Shown one piece after another: positions 10,715 through 20,916 of a DNA stretch of 64,000 bases. Source of the DNA: Hexactinellida sp. DTS-2022 (Eukaryota > Porifera > Hexactinellida); contig JAPNXP010000001.1 in NCBI GenBank assembly GCA_028753945.1, forward strand, positions 4,640,501 through 4,704,500, given 5' to 3'. A program made the translations under genes and the position numbers. Below the pieces are notes generated by a model, which saw only the letters and a list, made by a program, of their open reading frames with translations, had not been told where the DNA came from and did not search any database. Each line of letters begins with the position of its first letter. Within the stretch, counting starts at the first letter, position 1.

Positions 10715-11749
10715 ATGGCTGTCGCTGTTCCAGTAGTGTACTACTGTGGGATAGACGGGGGAGGGTCCCACTCCGTGGGCGTGCTGATGAACTCGAAAGG
10801 AGAGATCTTGAGTCGAGTGGAGGTGGGAAGCACCAATTACTACTTGGTGGGAGAGGAGCAGTGCTTCCTCTCACTTCAAGAAATAGTTGTACAGCTGAGG
10901 AGAGAAGCGGGACTGGAGGAGTCGGTTCCTATCCGTAGTATCGGGTTGTGTCTGAGTGGAGCCGAGATGTCAGAAGTACAGAGTAAGATTAAGGCACAAA
11001 TGGCTAGCAAGGGAGAGGTAATTTTCGTAAGTAGCGACACGACAGGTGCTGTCTACACGGCTTCCGACAATGGAGGGATGGTGCTGATAGCGGGCAGCGG
11101 GTCCAACTGCCAGCTGGTGTCCCCAGACGGGAGTACACACAACTGCGGCGGCTGGGGTAACGTGTTGGGAGACGAGGGGTCAGCTTACTGTATCAGCTGG
11201 TCGGGCATAAAGACAGTGTTTGACCACAGAGACGAGTACAGTCTGTCTCCGCACGACATAACTCGTGTGGAGGCTGAGATCTACGAATACTTTAAGATGA
11301 AAGAGCCCAAGGATATACTGCACCATCTATACACTAATTTTAATAAGGGCCATGTGGCTGGGTTATGTCGCAAACTGGCTGATTTAGCCAGAGAGGGAGA
11401 TCCGCTTAGTTTGAGTCTGTTTGAGACTGCAGGTCGTTATCTTGCACAACACGTGGTCGCTCTGTTGGCACACGTAAGTCCGTGTGTTCTGTCTGAGCGA
11501 GAGACAGGACTGCTGGTGGTAGCAGCTGGAGGAGTGTGGGGCAGCTGGGACCTGCTTAAGGGGTCCTTCTTGAAGAGGATCGGAGAGGGACGCGTGGAGA
11601 GAGGGAAGGAACAGTTCCAGCTGACTGTGGTACAGCTGGTAACTACATCAGCTGTGGGTGCTTGCTATGCCGCAGCTAAACAGGCGGGGGACAGATTGAA
11701 TATGGATTTTAAGAAAAACGTAAATGTGCTCTATTCTGCAATTGTGTAG
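10715..11749 (+). CDS. NAGK: N-acetyl-D-glucosamine kinase
   Basis: Cytosolic kinase that phosphorylates GlcNAc at O6 in amino-sugar salvage. The frame is open from 10682, but the first ATG is at 10715 (MAVAVPVVYYCGIDGGGS), giving 344 aa, the same length as vertebrate NAGK. It shows the BadF/BadG/ATPase fold of the sugar-kinase/Hsp70/actin superfamily. Motifs are GIDGGGSHS (phosphate 1), the SLCLSGAE-like CLSGAEM, SSDTTGAV, the adenosine/sugar segment IAGSGSNCQL, and NCGGWGNVLGDEGSAY, which carries the family Gly-rich and catalytic region. The C-terminal part keeps VAAGGVWGSWDLLKG. It is a single exon with no sign of damage. Confidence 0.95.
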   Translation: MAVAVPVVYYCGIDGGGSHSVGVLMNSKGEILSRVEVGSTNYYLVGEEQCFLSLQEIVVQLRREAGLEESVPIRSIGLCLSGAEMSEVQSKIKAQMASKGEVIFVSSDTTGAVYTASDNGGMVLIAGSGSNCQLVSPDGSTHNCGGWGNVLGDEGSAYCISWSGIKTVFDHRDEYSLSPHDITRVEAEIYEYFKMKEPKDILHHLYTNFNKGHVAGLCRKLADLAREGDPLSLSLFETAGRYLAQHVVALLAHVSPCVLSERETGLLVVAAGGVWGSWDLLKGSFLKRIGEGRVERGKEQFQLTVVQLVTTSAVGACYAAAKQAGDRLNMDFKKNVNVLYSAIV

Positions 11750-11841
11750 CTAATTAATTATATTATTTTTATTGTATAGTTCGATATTTATGCTACTTTG
11801 ATGCAAATATATTTCGACATAAGTTTTGTAGAAATTTTGAA

Positions 11842-12101
11842 TACCGTATTTATTCGAATCCTAGGCGATTATTGTTTTTTACGCCGTTTTCTGACCAATA
11901 TTTTTGTTACTTTTCGAGAATACATATGTTGATACAATTTATTTAGTATAGTCGGTTGATAATCGTATAACGACTAATATTAGATAAATAAATTTACTCA
12001 GGATACCGGTAGTAATTTGTATTTGCTAATTTGGGGGGGGAGGCTATTATTGGAGGTAGGCGATTATTCGAATAGGGGCTACTATTAGAGTATATACGGT
12101 A
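11842..12101. mobile_element. MITE with TACCGTAT...TATTCGAAT ends
   Basis: 260 bp with imperfect inverted ends: TACCGTATTTATTCGAAT on the left and ATTCGAATA...ATATACGGTA on the right, around a G-run and AT-rich core. The same terminus family bounds the composite element at 51705-52756. It has no coding capacity. It follows NAGK by about 90 bases. Confidence 0.7.
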
Positions 12102-12116
12102 TTCTATAAATATATA

Positions 12117-12303
12117 CAGTAGAGCCTCTAAACAACGGACACCTTGGGACCAGAACCGTTGTCCGTTATTTAGAGGTTGTCCGCTATTTAGAGGTTGCTT
12201 TTCTATTAGACATATGCTAAATAAATAAATCCGTGCCACGAGGGTTGTCCGTTATTTAGAGGTTGTCCGCTATTTGGAGTGTCCGTTATGGGAGGCTCCA
12301 CTG
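12117..12303. mobile_element. TA-flanked MITE, CAGTAGAGCCTCTAAACAACGGAC family
   Basis: 187 bp, ends CAGTAGAGCCTCTAAA and its imperfect complement ending GGAGGCTCCACTG, flanked by TA. The subterminal words GTTGTCCGTTATTTAGAGG or GTCCGCTATTTAGAGG repeat at least four times, which looks like an array of transposase binding sites. Pogo/Tigger-type termini; non-autonomous. Confidence 0.85.
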
Positions 12304-12596
12304 TATATATCAATTACTGACACAGCTTATTAAAAAGCAGAACACGGTCATAATTGGATTAATTTATTACTTCGCTGTGTTGAAATTTTAATTGTTCAAA
12401 ATAATTATTGTTAACCATTCTGAGGCCATGGTTACGGTTGGAATTCTCACCATGTTTTTACCACCAATGCTATAAATCATTTCAACATTTGATTAAACTA
12501 TTGCTAAGACCCAGTACTATAAACCTAATAAATACAGTTTATTAACCGATCCACCCTGTTACTATGAAGTGCAATTTATTATCCGAATATAGGTAC

Positions 12597-12856
12597 ACAA
12601 AAAATTTATATGAATAAGCCTGTCACTGGAAAATTGGGCCCCGAAAAACTGATCCGGGACCAAAATTCCATGGTGGAAAACTGGTCCTAGGACCATTTTT
12701 CCATGGAATATTGATCCCCCGGACCAATTTATTCAAGTAAATTGGTCCGGGAGACCAATATTCCATGGAAAAATGGTGCTATCCTGAAATTTTGGTCCCG
12801 GATCAGTTTTTCGGGGCCCAATTTTCCAGTGACAGGCTTATTCATAAATTTTTTTG
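12597..12856. repeat. 260-bp near-perfect palindrome (GGGACCAAAATTCCATGG)
   Basis: The arms begin ACAAAAAATTTATATGAATA outside, continue through CCTGTCACTGGAAAATTGGG, and meet in a core made of repeated variants of TTCCATGGAA and GGTCC. The arms are about 75 bp and nearly identical, followed by a semi-repetitive centre. A related partial unit lies at 12908-13005 (ACCAAATTTCCATG and GGGGACCAAAATTTCCC). It has no coding capacity and would form a long hairpin. Confidence 0.85.
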
Positions 12857-13005
12857 TTCCCCTATGGCGAAAAATCATCTAAGCTACTATTCGAGTAAAT
12901 ACAGTAACTAAATAAACACAAACCTCAGAGGAACCAAATTTCCATGAAAATTTTGGTCCCCTGGACAAATTTTTGAAGGGGACCAAAATTTCCCGTTACA
13001 GGTCC

Positions 13006-15900
13006 TATATAACTACTTCCACCTACTCAAATCTTCGACGGCATCAAAGTATCCGATATACCCCAGTCGCCAGCGACCTCCCCAGCGTCCTTGGGAGCGG
13101 CCTGGACTCGCAGGCTGTGTCAATTACACTAAGTGGACACAGGAGACAGGAAGTGGATAAGTTTTATCCACACCAGCATGCACATTTCAAACTATTCAGA
13201 ATTTGTGAGGGTAATGATCATTCTTGCCGTAGGGATTGGAGGGGTCAGGGGTTGGATTTGAATACACCACTAAGGTAAGTCTATACTAATAAACATAATT
13301 AGTCTGTGTGTAGTGTGTACGTATTTGTTGCAGTGCAAAAGCGAGTTTGGTGTAATTACAATCTCACAGATGACTTAGTGTGATTGCAAGCACACGACTG
13401 TACTTGCAAGCTCAACAATCTATTAGTGTGATAGCCTGTTTGTGATAAAAATGATCGTTCTCAAAGTAATTGAGAATAGGGCATATTTTGCAATCTCCAC
13501 AATTCGGATTAGATTTTTTCTACTACCGATATGCTAAACAAAAATGATCCGTCCTACAAATTTTGTTTAATTAATGAAAATGCTATTTAGCCTGGTTAAT
13601 TTAATTTGGGTTAACTTAGTGGCTAGATAATTATATGCAATTTCTCTTATTTAGAATGGACAGTCATTGAAGGAGTTCGCCTCCCCGGCCGGGAGAGACT
13701 TGGGTGTGGTCCCCCCCGAAATCGTAGCCCGTTTTTATCGGGCCCGGACCGACTTCCCTCTGTTTCGGGCTGGATGCTCCCCCTTTCAATTCGGGGCACT
13801 GCCCCAAAAAAGCTAGGAATTTAAGAAAGGTTAGTACAGGCAGGTCTCCTTATTGTGAACAATTTTTCGTCAGCTTATTAATACGAAAAACTATATCCCA
13901 ATTAACAACTTACTCAGTTGAGTTCGCTTATTATTAAGTCTAGTTATTATGAACACAATTTTTGGTCCCTTGAATGTTCATAATGAATGGACCTGACTAT
14001 AGTTTAGGTTATTCTACTTTGATTGACAATATAATTAGGATGCCTGCAAATTACCAACAAACGTATGTTGTCAATTTACCTGACACATGTAATCAAACAA
14101 CACATAGTATACCAGTTGGGGGAAAGACTTTTAGTATTCATCGCATTTCTAGCCCAGTCGGACATAGCGAATATCGGCAATGTTAAGGTGTAGTTCTTGT
14201 ATCTTTTCAAAAACAGCTCGAAGACCGAATATATTACATCTTTGTTATTGGTCTGACAATGCGTGTTGTAAACTTGACAACATAATCCTGTTGGTAATTT
14301 AAATACACATTGTGTAGGTAATTTAAAGCATTCCCATCCAATTATGCTTTCTTTTTTAATTAGAATATGCGACGCCGGTGGAGGCCTTGGAAACGGACAG
14401 GCAACGGTAAGTGAGTACAGGGTTTTTTAATGTTGAGACCTTGGTGTAACTCAACACTGCATCAGCCGCGGCCGACCCGAATCGTGGTGTAACTCCAAAA
14501 AATCTTGGTGCAAAATTTACACCAAAAATCGGCTTTAAAAAAAACCCTGAGTGAGTATATATTTTGTGATATTATACATTGGGGGACATCTAATAAATTT
14601 ACTGTTTTATATTGCTGAGAAAACCTCAACACCATTTGTTGTGAATGATATTTAATATTTGTGAGGTTGTTATACATTGGTTGACACATTAAGCATACTC
14701 TTTTCTCTTATAGTTCCGGCACAGTATATAACATTTAGAATTTCATATTACCATATTAAAGGAGGAGGATGATATTTAGAATTCAGATTTAGTACCTACG
14801 TGTATTTAGAACAGTATTTTGTGCTTTTATATAATTTAAACAATCCGAACTGTAGATTATACGAACACGTTCGACTGGCCCCACTGAGTTCGGATATCGA
14901 AGTTGCACTGTATTAGGTCATGAAATTATCAATTTCCATTAAATTTATTGGAACTACTTGAGATCACTGTTCCTTCAGCTGCTAAATTTGTGATTAGTAT
15001 ATGATACAGCATTTATAATTATTATTGACAACCGTACCGTTTTTAGGTTTATTTGTCCAGTTTCAAGGATGGAGATATCAAGATTTTTTTTTCAACAATT
15101 CAATAGATGTGAATACTTTTTTAAAACGTATAATACGTATTAACGTATTACGTATAAGTAGATATGTATTGAAGATCGGACAAATATAAATTATGTTATT
15201 TTGAAGGTGAAAGTTAATTATCTGCACATTCAATCGATATTGTACACTATTTTCTACATACTCGTAAATATATTTATAATTTAAATTTAAATTTAGAAAA
15301 TATCTTCTGCAACTGAGAAATATTTTTTTATCATATGTAGAGCAACATAACTTATTACGAAGTTATACAACTTATCTTTTTTGAGTTTTTTAACCACTTT
15401 AATGAACAGAATAGTTTCTAATTGATAGAATGTTAATTCATCTGCCATATGTAATTACGTAATTCTACAAACTGGCACAACAAGCCATTTTTATAAATTA
15501 GTAGGCTTTGTGGTAGAGTGCGTATTCCCATTACTTACTCAACAATTTGGATTTCAAATTCCCTATTATAGCAATCTCTTTGGTTCGACATAGAAAGAAT
15601 CCTTTTACTTTGTAACCTAATGTCGCTGCTATTTTTATGATAATATAAATTAATTAATAATTGATTCTTTTTCATTATTTGAAGATTAGACATTTCACTA
15701 TTTGACGTGCCTGACGATAGATTCACTTCACCACACTCATAAATCCACGAATTTGCGAATCGAATAACATTCCAACCAAGATCGCTTTTCTTCGATTTTA
15801 TAATACTTTTCGAATTATTTCCGTACGAGTACGTATTTGAATTGTTTTGTAAGAATCCGATTGTGATATTTATACACTCAATATTTACGTCGAAATTTCA
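13006..15900. other. Gene-free stretch with two MITE remnants and a GC-rich island
   Basis: No gene is supported. Visible structures are a GC-rich island at about 13670-13815 of unknown nature; a TA-type MITE at 13837-13995 (left end CAGGCAGGTCTCCTTATTGT, right end ATAATGAATGGACCTG); and a half-MITE at about 14845-14910 with ATTATACGAACACG and a right tip reading TTGCACTG. The rest is AT-rich. The last 150 bases are presumed promoter for the kinase-Kelch gene. Confidence 0.5.
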
Positions 15901-18264
15901 ATGATTGTGGAAGATCAACCATCCCTTTCTAACGAGAACACTCCTGAGGAGAAGGTTATATCTAAGAGGGCCGTGGAGCCAATCAATCTCTTCGACCACG
16001 AGGAGAGGAACAACAGCCCCTCACTCCCGCTCCTCGCCTGCGAGATAGAGTGTGTGCAGCTGTTGAGTGTCACTGTAGGCACTGGGGCCTTCTGTGAGAT
16101 TAGTCAGGTTATCTGGTACGGCTCCTACTGTGCTGGAAAGCGCATAAATCTGTTCCGCATGTCTCCCCGAGCTGGAGACACTGACGAGGCATTTTTGGAC
16201 TACTGCGAGAGAGCTATGACTCTCCGCCACCCCAATCTAGTCGAGTTCTACGGTGTCTTCCGTCCCCGCACTTGTCCTATACTCGTAACGGAGCTCATGC
16301 ACTGCTCGTTACGTCATCGTATCAACGCAGTTGCCTACCCCACACTGACATTCATAGAGAAGTGCAACATAGCCTACAGCACCATCTGCGCGCTCACCTA
16401 CCTCCACTCGATCAACCCCCAACTCAGCCACGGAAATCTCACGCCGGACAACATCCTGCTGGACCAGCAGCTCCGCACCAAGGTGTCGGACGCGGGACTG
16501 GCCCGCACCCTCAGTCAGAACCACTCAAACATGCTCGAGTGCTACAAGCACGTGGGGATCCTAGCCTACATGCCTCCAGAGGTGGACAGAGACTGCTCTA
16601 CCGCCACAGACGTGTTCAGCTTCGGTGTCGTGTTCCTGGAGATGCTCTGCGAGATGTACCCCCAGCCCGTAGCCGACCCGGTCATGCCGGACCCTGAGGC
16701 TCAGAACGCAGCCACTGACCGGCCACAGAACGAGATAGAGAGGCGCCGGATGTACCTCAACCTCATCCAGGACCGGCCGTTCTGCAGCGAGATTATCCAG
16801 CACTGTCTCTCCGACGATCCCGAACAGCGGCCCCTGGCAGACTTCATTGCTAACATATTCAGGAACAAAGGGCACGAGTGGAAGAACAACATCCCGGGGA
16901 ATAATGCCAAGGTCGAGCTGCCGCACTCCTTCATCTTTCCGCCCCCTTCTGACCAGATGCGCGGCAACGAGACCATGACCCCCACGGAGAAGCTGATGCT
17001 CGGCAACCTGCTGAACAGTCCCAGCCCTGCGGAGGCCTCCAAGAGCGTATCCGCCATGTGGAACGAGGCCAACAAGCACGGAGAGCTAATGGACCCACAG
17101 AACAAGCTCTACTCTAACCCCCTTCCCGGCCCCTCCTACTACACGCCGGCTGGATTCCCTCCCTTCCAGATACCCCAGCGCAGCAACTTCGGCCCTTTCA
17201 TGGGTCCGCACATTCCCATTCCCTTCCCCAGTGTCCCCCAATACAACTTCAACGCCCGCAAGACGCGCATAGCCCCCCTGCAGCCGGTCCCGGAGGTGCT
17301 CTCTAGCTACGTGCCGGACCTGGAGGCGCTGCGGCTGGAGGGACCGGGGGAGATGTACATAGAGCGCCTGGAGAGCTCCCTGCAGCTGGAGCCGGTCTCC
17401 ACTGACCACGTCCCGCTGCCGCAGAAGATCGATAGGTGTGAGGTCATCTCCTGCGACAAGATCCTGTTCCTATACGACTTGCAGGAGGGGTACACATACG
17501 CCTACGACACCATGGCTCAAAAGTGGACCGAGGTTCCGCAGTGTCCCCGGGTGGGGGCCGCCCCTGTTCTCTACAACAACCAGCTGGTGGTGCTGGGGGG
17601 CAAAAAAGACCCCAGCAGTACCTTCATCGGGAAGGAGCTTTTCGCGCTGGACTACGACCCGCTGCACAGCTCCTGGTGCCAGAAGTACGCCTCTATGCTC
17701 AGACATAGGAGGTTCGCAGTTGCGTTTTCGTACCGCGAGTTTATCGTGGTGATAGGTGGGGATTCGGGGCTCAACAGTGTAGAGGTGTACAACGGGACTA
17801 AGGACGCGTGGTCGCGAGCTGCTAACTTCATTGAGACCTCTCGCTTTGTAGATTCTGCTGTTGTAATTCATGACCACGCCTACGTGCTCTTGAGCGCACA
17901 GACCAAGCAGACACTCAACAAGTACTCAGTTGTGTACTGGGCTAACCTGTCTCTGCTGAGTGAGGGGAGCGACGACCTCGTTTGGTTTCTGCTCGATGAT
18001 AAAATCGCACAGCCCTCCTATGCGCTCGCGAAATGGGACAACTTCCTATTCGCGGTGACCTGTGTCCGCCAGTCCTACTCAGAGCTGCTCGTGTACGACA
18101 TGGAGCGTCACCGCTGGACCTACCTGTGCAGCCTTAAAATCCGACACACTCTCTGCGGAACAGGGGTTCTGCAGACCGGACACGCCTCCGCACAGATATT
18201 CATTCTAGGGGGGAATAACCGAGAGGGCGTAGGAGATTTAGTTTCAGTCAAATGTATAATTTAA
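15901..18264 (+). CDS. Degenerate protein kinase fused to Kelch repeats
   Basis: Single exon, 787 aa. Residues about 50-320 form a kinase domain: glycine loop GTGAFCE (60-66), candidate VAIK lysine in AGKRI (K80), catalytic loop HGNLTPDN (177-184), KVSDAGLAR (194-202), an APE-like MPPEVD (224-229) and DVFSFGVVFLEML. The HRD aspartate is Asn179 and DFG is DAG, so proton-transfer chemistry is doubtful. A Pro-rich linker (about 325-470) leads to a C-terminal Kelch beta-propeller (about 490-787) with repeats such as PVLYNNQLVVLGG, FIVVIGGDSGLNSVEVYN and QIFILGGNN. Kelch domains bind proteins, so this may be a scaffold or pseudokinase. The kinase part resembles the tyrosine-kinase-like group, but I could not assign a named orthologue. 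The frame is intact and the coding sequence is GC-rich. Confidence 0.85.
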   Translation: MIVEDQPSLSNENTPEEKVISKRAVEPINLFDHEERNNSPSLPLLACEIECVQLLSVTVGTGAFCEISQVIWYGSYCAGKRINLFRMSPRAGDTDEAFLDYCERAMTLRHPNLVEFYGVFRPRTCPILVTELMHCSLRHRINAVAYPTLTFIEKCNIAYSTICALTYLHSINPQLSHGNLTPDNILLDQQLRTKVSDAGLARTLSQNHSNMLECYKHVGILAYMPPEVDRDCSTATDVFSFGVVFLEMLCEMYPQPVADPVMPDPEAQNAATDRPQNEIERRRMYLNLIQDRPFCSEIIQHCLSDDPEQRPLADFIANIFRNKGHEWKNNIPGNNAKVELPHSFIFPPPSDQMRGNETMTPTEKLMLGNLLNSPSPAEASKSVSAMWNEANKHGELMDPQNKLYSNPLPGPSYYTPAGFPPFQIPQRSNFGPFMGPHIPIPFPSVPQYNFNARKTRIAPLQPVPEVLSSYVPDLEALRLEGPGEMYIERLESSLQLEPVSTDHVPLPQKIDRCEVISCDKILFLYDLQEGYTYAYDTMAQKWTEVPQCPRVGAAPVLYNNQLVVLGGKKDPSSTFIGKELFALDYDPLHSSWCQKYASMLRHRRFAVAFSYREFIVVIGGDSGLNSVEVYNGTKDAWSRAANFIETSRFVDSAVVIHDHAYVLLSAQTKQTLNKYSVVYWANLSLLSEGSDDLVWFLLDDKIAQPSYALAKWDNFLFAVTCVRQSYSELLVYDMERHRWTYLCSLKIRHTLCGTGVLQTGHASAQIFILGGNNREGVGDLVSVKCII

Positions 18265-18912
18265 TCAGTGTCTTAGACCGAATGTTAGTTCAGTCTGCCC
18301 CATTTCCTCCCTCTCCTCTCTTTAACACCTTTAACTACTTACTCACTCACTCGCCAGTTGGCCAGGTCTCTCGACGTATGTGTTTCGATTTATCTTTCAT
18401 ATTGATTTGACTATTGAGTTAAATTCCCGATTAGAATGTGTATATAAAGGCTTTATTGGACTCAACTTGCTCAGTGTCGTATAAATTAGCTTGTAGTATT
18501 ATTAATGTGATTATTCATCGATACATTGTAACTTCGTATGTAGTTTGAAAACCGAGTTACTATACTGTACGTTTGGAATGTGAACCGTCAAGACCATCTC
18601 CTTTATCTGTGGTAGGCTTAATTATTGTCAAATTATTTATAGATCTGTACAGGTTACTAGTCACTACAATGGACTCCATAGAATATTATCGCAATAATTT
18701 TGACTCTAATTTCATGTGATTTGCTAATTAAAATTCGCGGGGGAAAAGCAGAATTGGCACTGTGTAAAGGGTACACACAGTTAGCTAATACCTCGTGGTA
18801 TTTAACCGGTACTAAGAGCTTACATTTCCACAGCAATGGAAGCCTAATATTTTGGGAATACATTTGTTTTCAAACTGATTTGGGTGATTAGTTAGTAATA
18901 GACTATCTAGCC
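18265..18912. other. 3' flank of the kinase-Kelch gene
   Basis: No gene is seen. The pyrimidine-rich stretch just after the stop and the AT-rich remainder are probably 3' UTR and spacer. Confidence 0.4.
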
Positions 18913-19498
18913 CAGTGGTTCTCAAACTGTTGTACGCGAGCTCCTTCTAGTGGTACGCGGAGCTATGGGCGGAAGGAGGAGGAGTCAGGGGACTGGGGGG
19001 GGGGGGGGATTATGGGAGGGGCACTTGCTCCTCCCCTAATTCAGCCATTTGAATTGTTGGCAGTTTATTGTTGATATTATTCAACACCGTCAATACCTTC
19101 AATTCTCTAATGTTGCTAGAGTACACATTCTAAATCAATTGTATTTTGTTTTTGTTAGCAAATTATGCTTCCTGCAGGTAGATTAGTAGTTAACATTAAC
19201 TCTGCAAAAAAATCCTGGGGGTATACTCCCCAAACCCCCTTAGGTCACTCGCTACGCTCGCTGCTTGTACATTTGACCGCGCAGAGACTTTTCCTAGCTA
19301 CGCCCTTGAGAGGTAGATCATTATACTTTAAAAATACATCAAAATTGAAATGTATTAAATACAATGGAAATGTACTTTAGTACGATATGCTGTACGTCGT
19401 TTTCAGTGGTGTATTTAAATATCGATCATTATGGTGGTACGCGGAGACCATAATATTTGATGAAGTGGTACGCGCTGTGAAAAGTTTGAGAACCACTG
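18913..19498. mobile_element. hAT-type MITE with exact 8-bp target duplication
   Basis: 586 bp with inverted ends CAGTGGTTCTCAAACT and AGTTTGAGAACCACTG and the duplicated target ATCTAGCC at 18905-18912 and 19499-19506. The subterminal word GTGGTACGCG occurs at both ends. The ends match the widespread hAT (Charlie/Tip100-like) terminus. It carries a 14-base G run near 19000 and no transposase. The exact target duplication suggests a fairly young insertion. Confidence 0.93.
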
Positions 19499-19506
19499 AT
19501 CTAGCC

Positions 19507-20053
19507 CTTTCTTATTATTACATGTTCCGTTCACAATGGGAACATTATATCCTAAGTTCGAATATTTGTTTCTTCCCATACATATAATCTAGTTATAATT
19601 AATAAATAATATATAAATAATAAATAAATACATATATATAATAAAATATATTAAATATCATTGCTACTTGGGCTTCGAGAATCAAATTTTTATTTTATTA
19701 TGAAGTGTCATAATTCTGTAATTTTCTGAAATTTTATATACAATCAGGTTATTTTAGTATGACCATTCAGGGACCAAAAATTGTGTTTATAATAGAGATT
19801 TCGTAATAAGCGAACTCAAATTAATACAAACTTTATGTAGTAGGTTGTTAGATTGGGACCATAGGGCTTGTTTAGCAGACAGGGGCGTCGGAAGCTCGTA
19901 TATCGTGGGGATTAATTAAGGTTAATTACATTATGAGATAACGTTAACGTTTTTAATTCAGAGTTTGGGAAATTTCCATAACTTCCTTTCACAACGTTCA
20001 TTATTTATGAACGCTTTTGCTATTTTAAAACAGTCTGTTTCCTCAGATTTATG
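19507..20053. other. AT-rich spacer
   Basis: No gene is seen. A remnant near 19760-19860 (GACCATTCAGGGACCAAAAATTGTG, read with TAATAAGCGAACTC) resembles the MITE at 13837. Confidence 0.4.
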
Positions 20054-20383
20054 CAGTGTTGATAAAAATCATGATTTTTTGAAAAAATCAAAAAAAGTCC
20101 GACTTTTATGATTTAAATCAGACTTTTTTGATTTAAATCAGAATTTTGATTTTAATAGTTTTTTTTGCAATCTATATCACACTGGCGTATATTATTTGGC
20201 TAATAGATTAATTACATTGATAATGACTCATTATCAATGTAATTTGACTCATTATCAATGTATTTCTTTTCTTTTCGCAATAAACAATAGACTTAAAAAA
20301 TCTTATTAAAATAAAAAAAGTCCGACTTTTTTTATTTAAATCACATTTTTAATTTAAATCATGATTTAAATTAAACAACCCTG
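20054..20383. mobile_element. hAT-type MITE rich in AATCATGATTTAAATC words
   Basis: 330 bp with tips CAGTGTTGAT and AACAACCCTG and a degraded 8-bp target duplication (GATTTATG / GATTTACC, 6 of 8). Subterminal words AATCATGATTT, AAAAGTCCGACTTTT and TGATTTAAATCA recur in both orientations. There is no coding capacity. Confidence 0.8.
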
Positions 20384-20916
20384 GATTTACCCTTCTCAAT
20401 AACGAGAATGGAGTGACAATGGACAGTTGAGTCAGTCTTACTTGCGTCATTGTGGATCTAAGCCATGTTTTAGCCGACGAAGTACACTAAGCTTCTTTCT
20501 GCACTCGCTCCAGAGACTCCCACCACCAGTAAAATTGTCACTAAACTTGTAATATTAGGTAGCATCTCTTTAGTCCATGACTTTTACTTTGATATAAAAC
20601 ATGTAATTATGGATTCGGGAACTTTCTGACATTAGTAATCGATGCAACATGTGAGTTCGAATTGTAAATCTTCTAGAGAAGATATGTCATTCTTGTAAAA
20701 TGTGCACAGATAATATCAGGCTTACTTCAAACTTATGTACGTATCACTGACAAAATAAGCTTTTCAATATAACTTATTATACCCAAGTTCTTCCTAGCGA
20801 AGGTATGTTTCTATTTTTCAACCAACACATCTAAGAACTCTATAAACTGTGCTCTCCAATGTTCATAAGGGGGGTATTGAAGGCTGGAGCATAACTTGTT
20901 AGATGAATGTCGTATT
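20384..20916. other. Spacer between hAT MITE and transposase relic
   Basis: No gene is recognised. It may contain the 3' end of the element that carried the transposase relic, but no terminal repeat could be matched. Confidence 0.35.

Noticed and set aside
11850-11865. TTCGAATCC, as in the T-arm of a tRNA
   Set aside because: It lies in a MITE end; no acceptor stem, D-arm or anticodon arm can be drawn around it.
13670-13815. GC-rich island considered as an RNA gene or SINE head
   Set aside because: No tRNA-like boxes, rRNA similarity or second copy could be recognised by eye.
16021-17877. Several long frames on both strands inside the kinase-Kelch gene
   Set aside because: They are shadows of a GC-rich coding sequence and have no domain of their own; the same holds for frames opposite RUVBL2, MIOS, CPSF4 and UBASH3.
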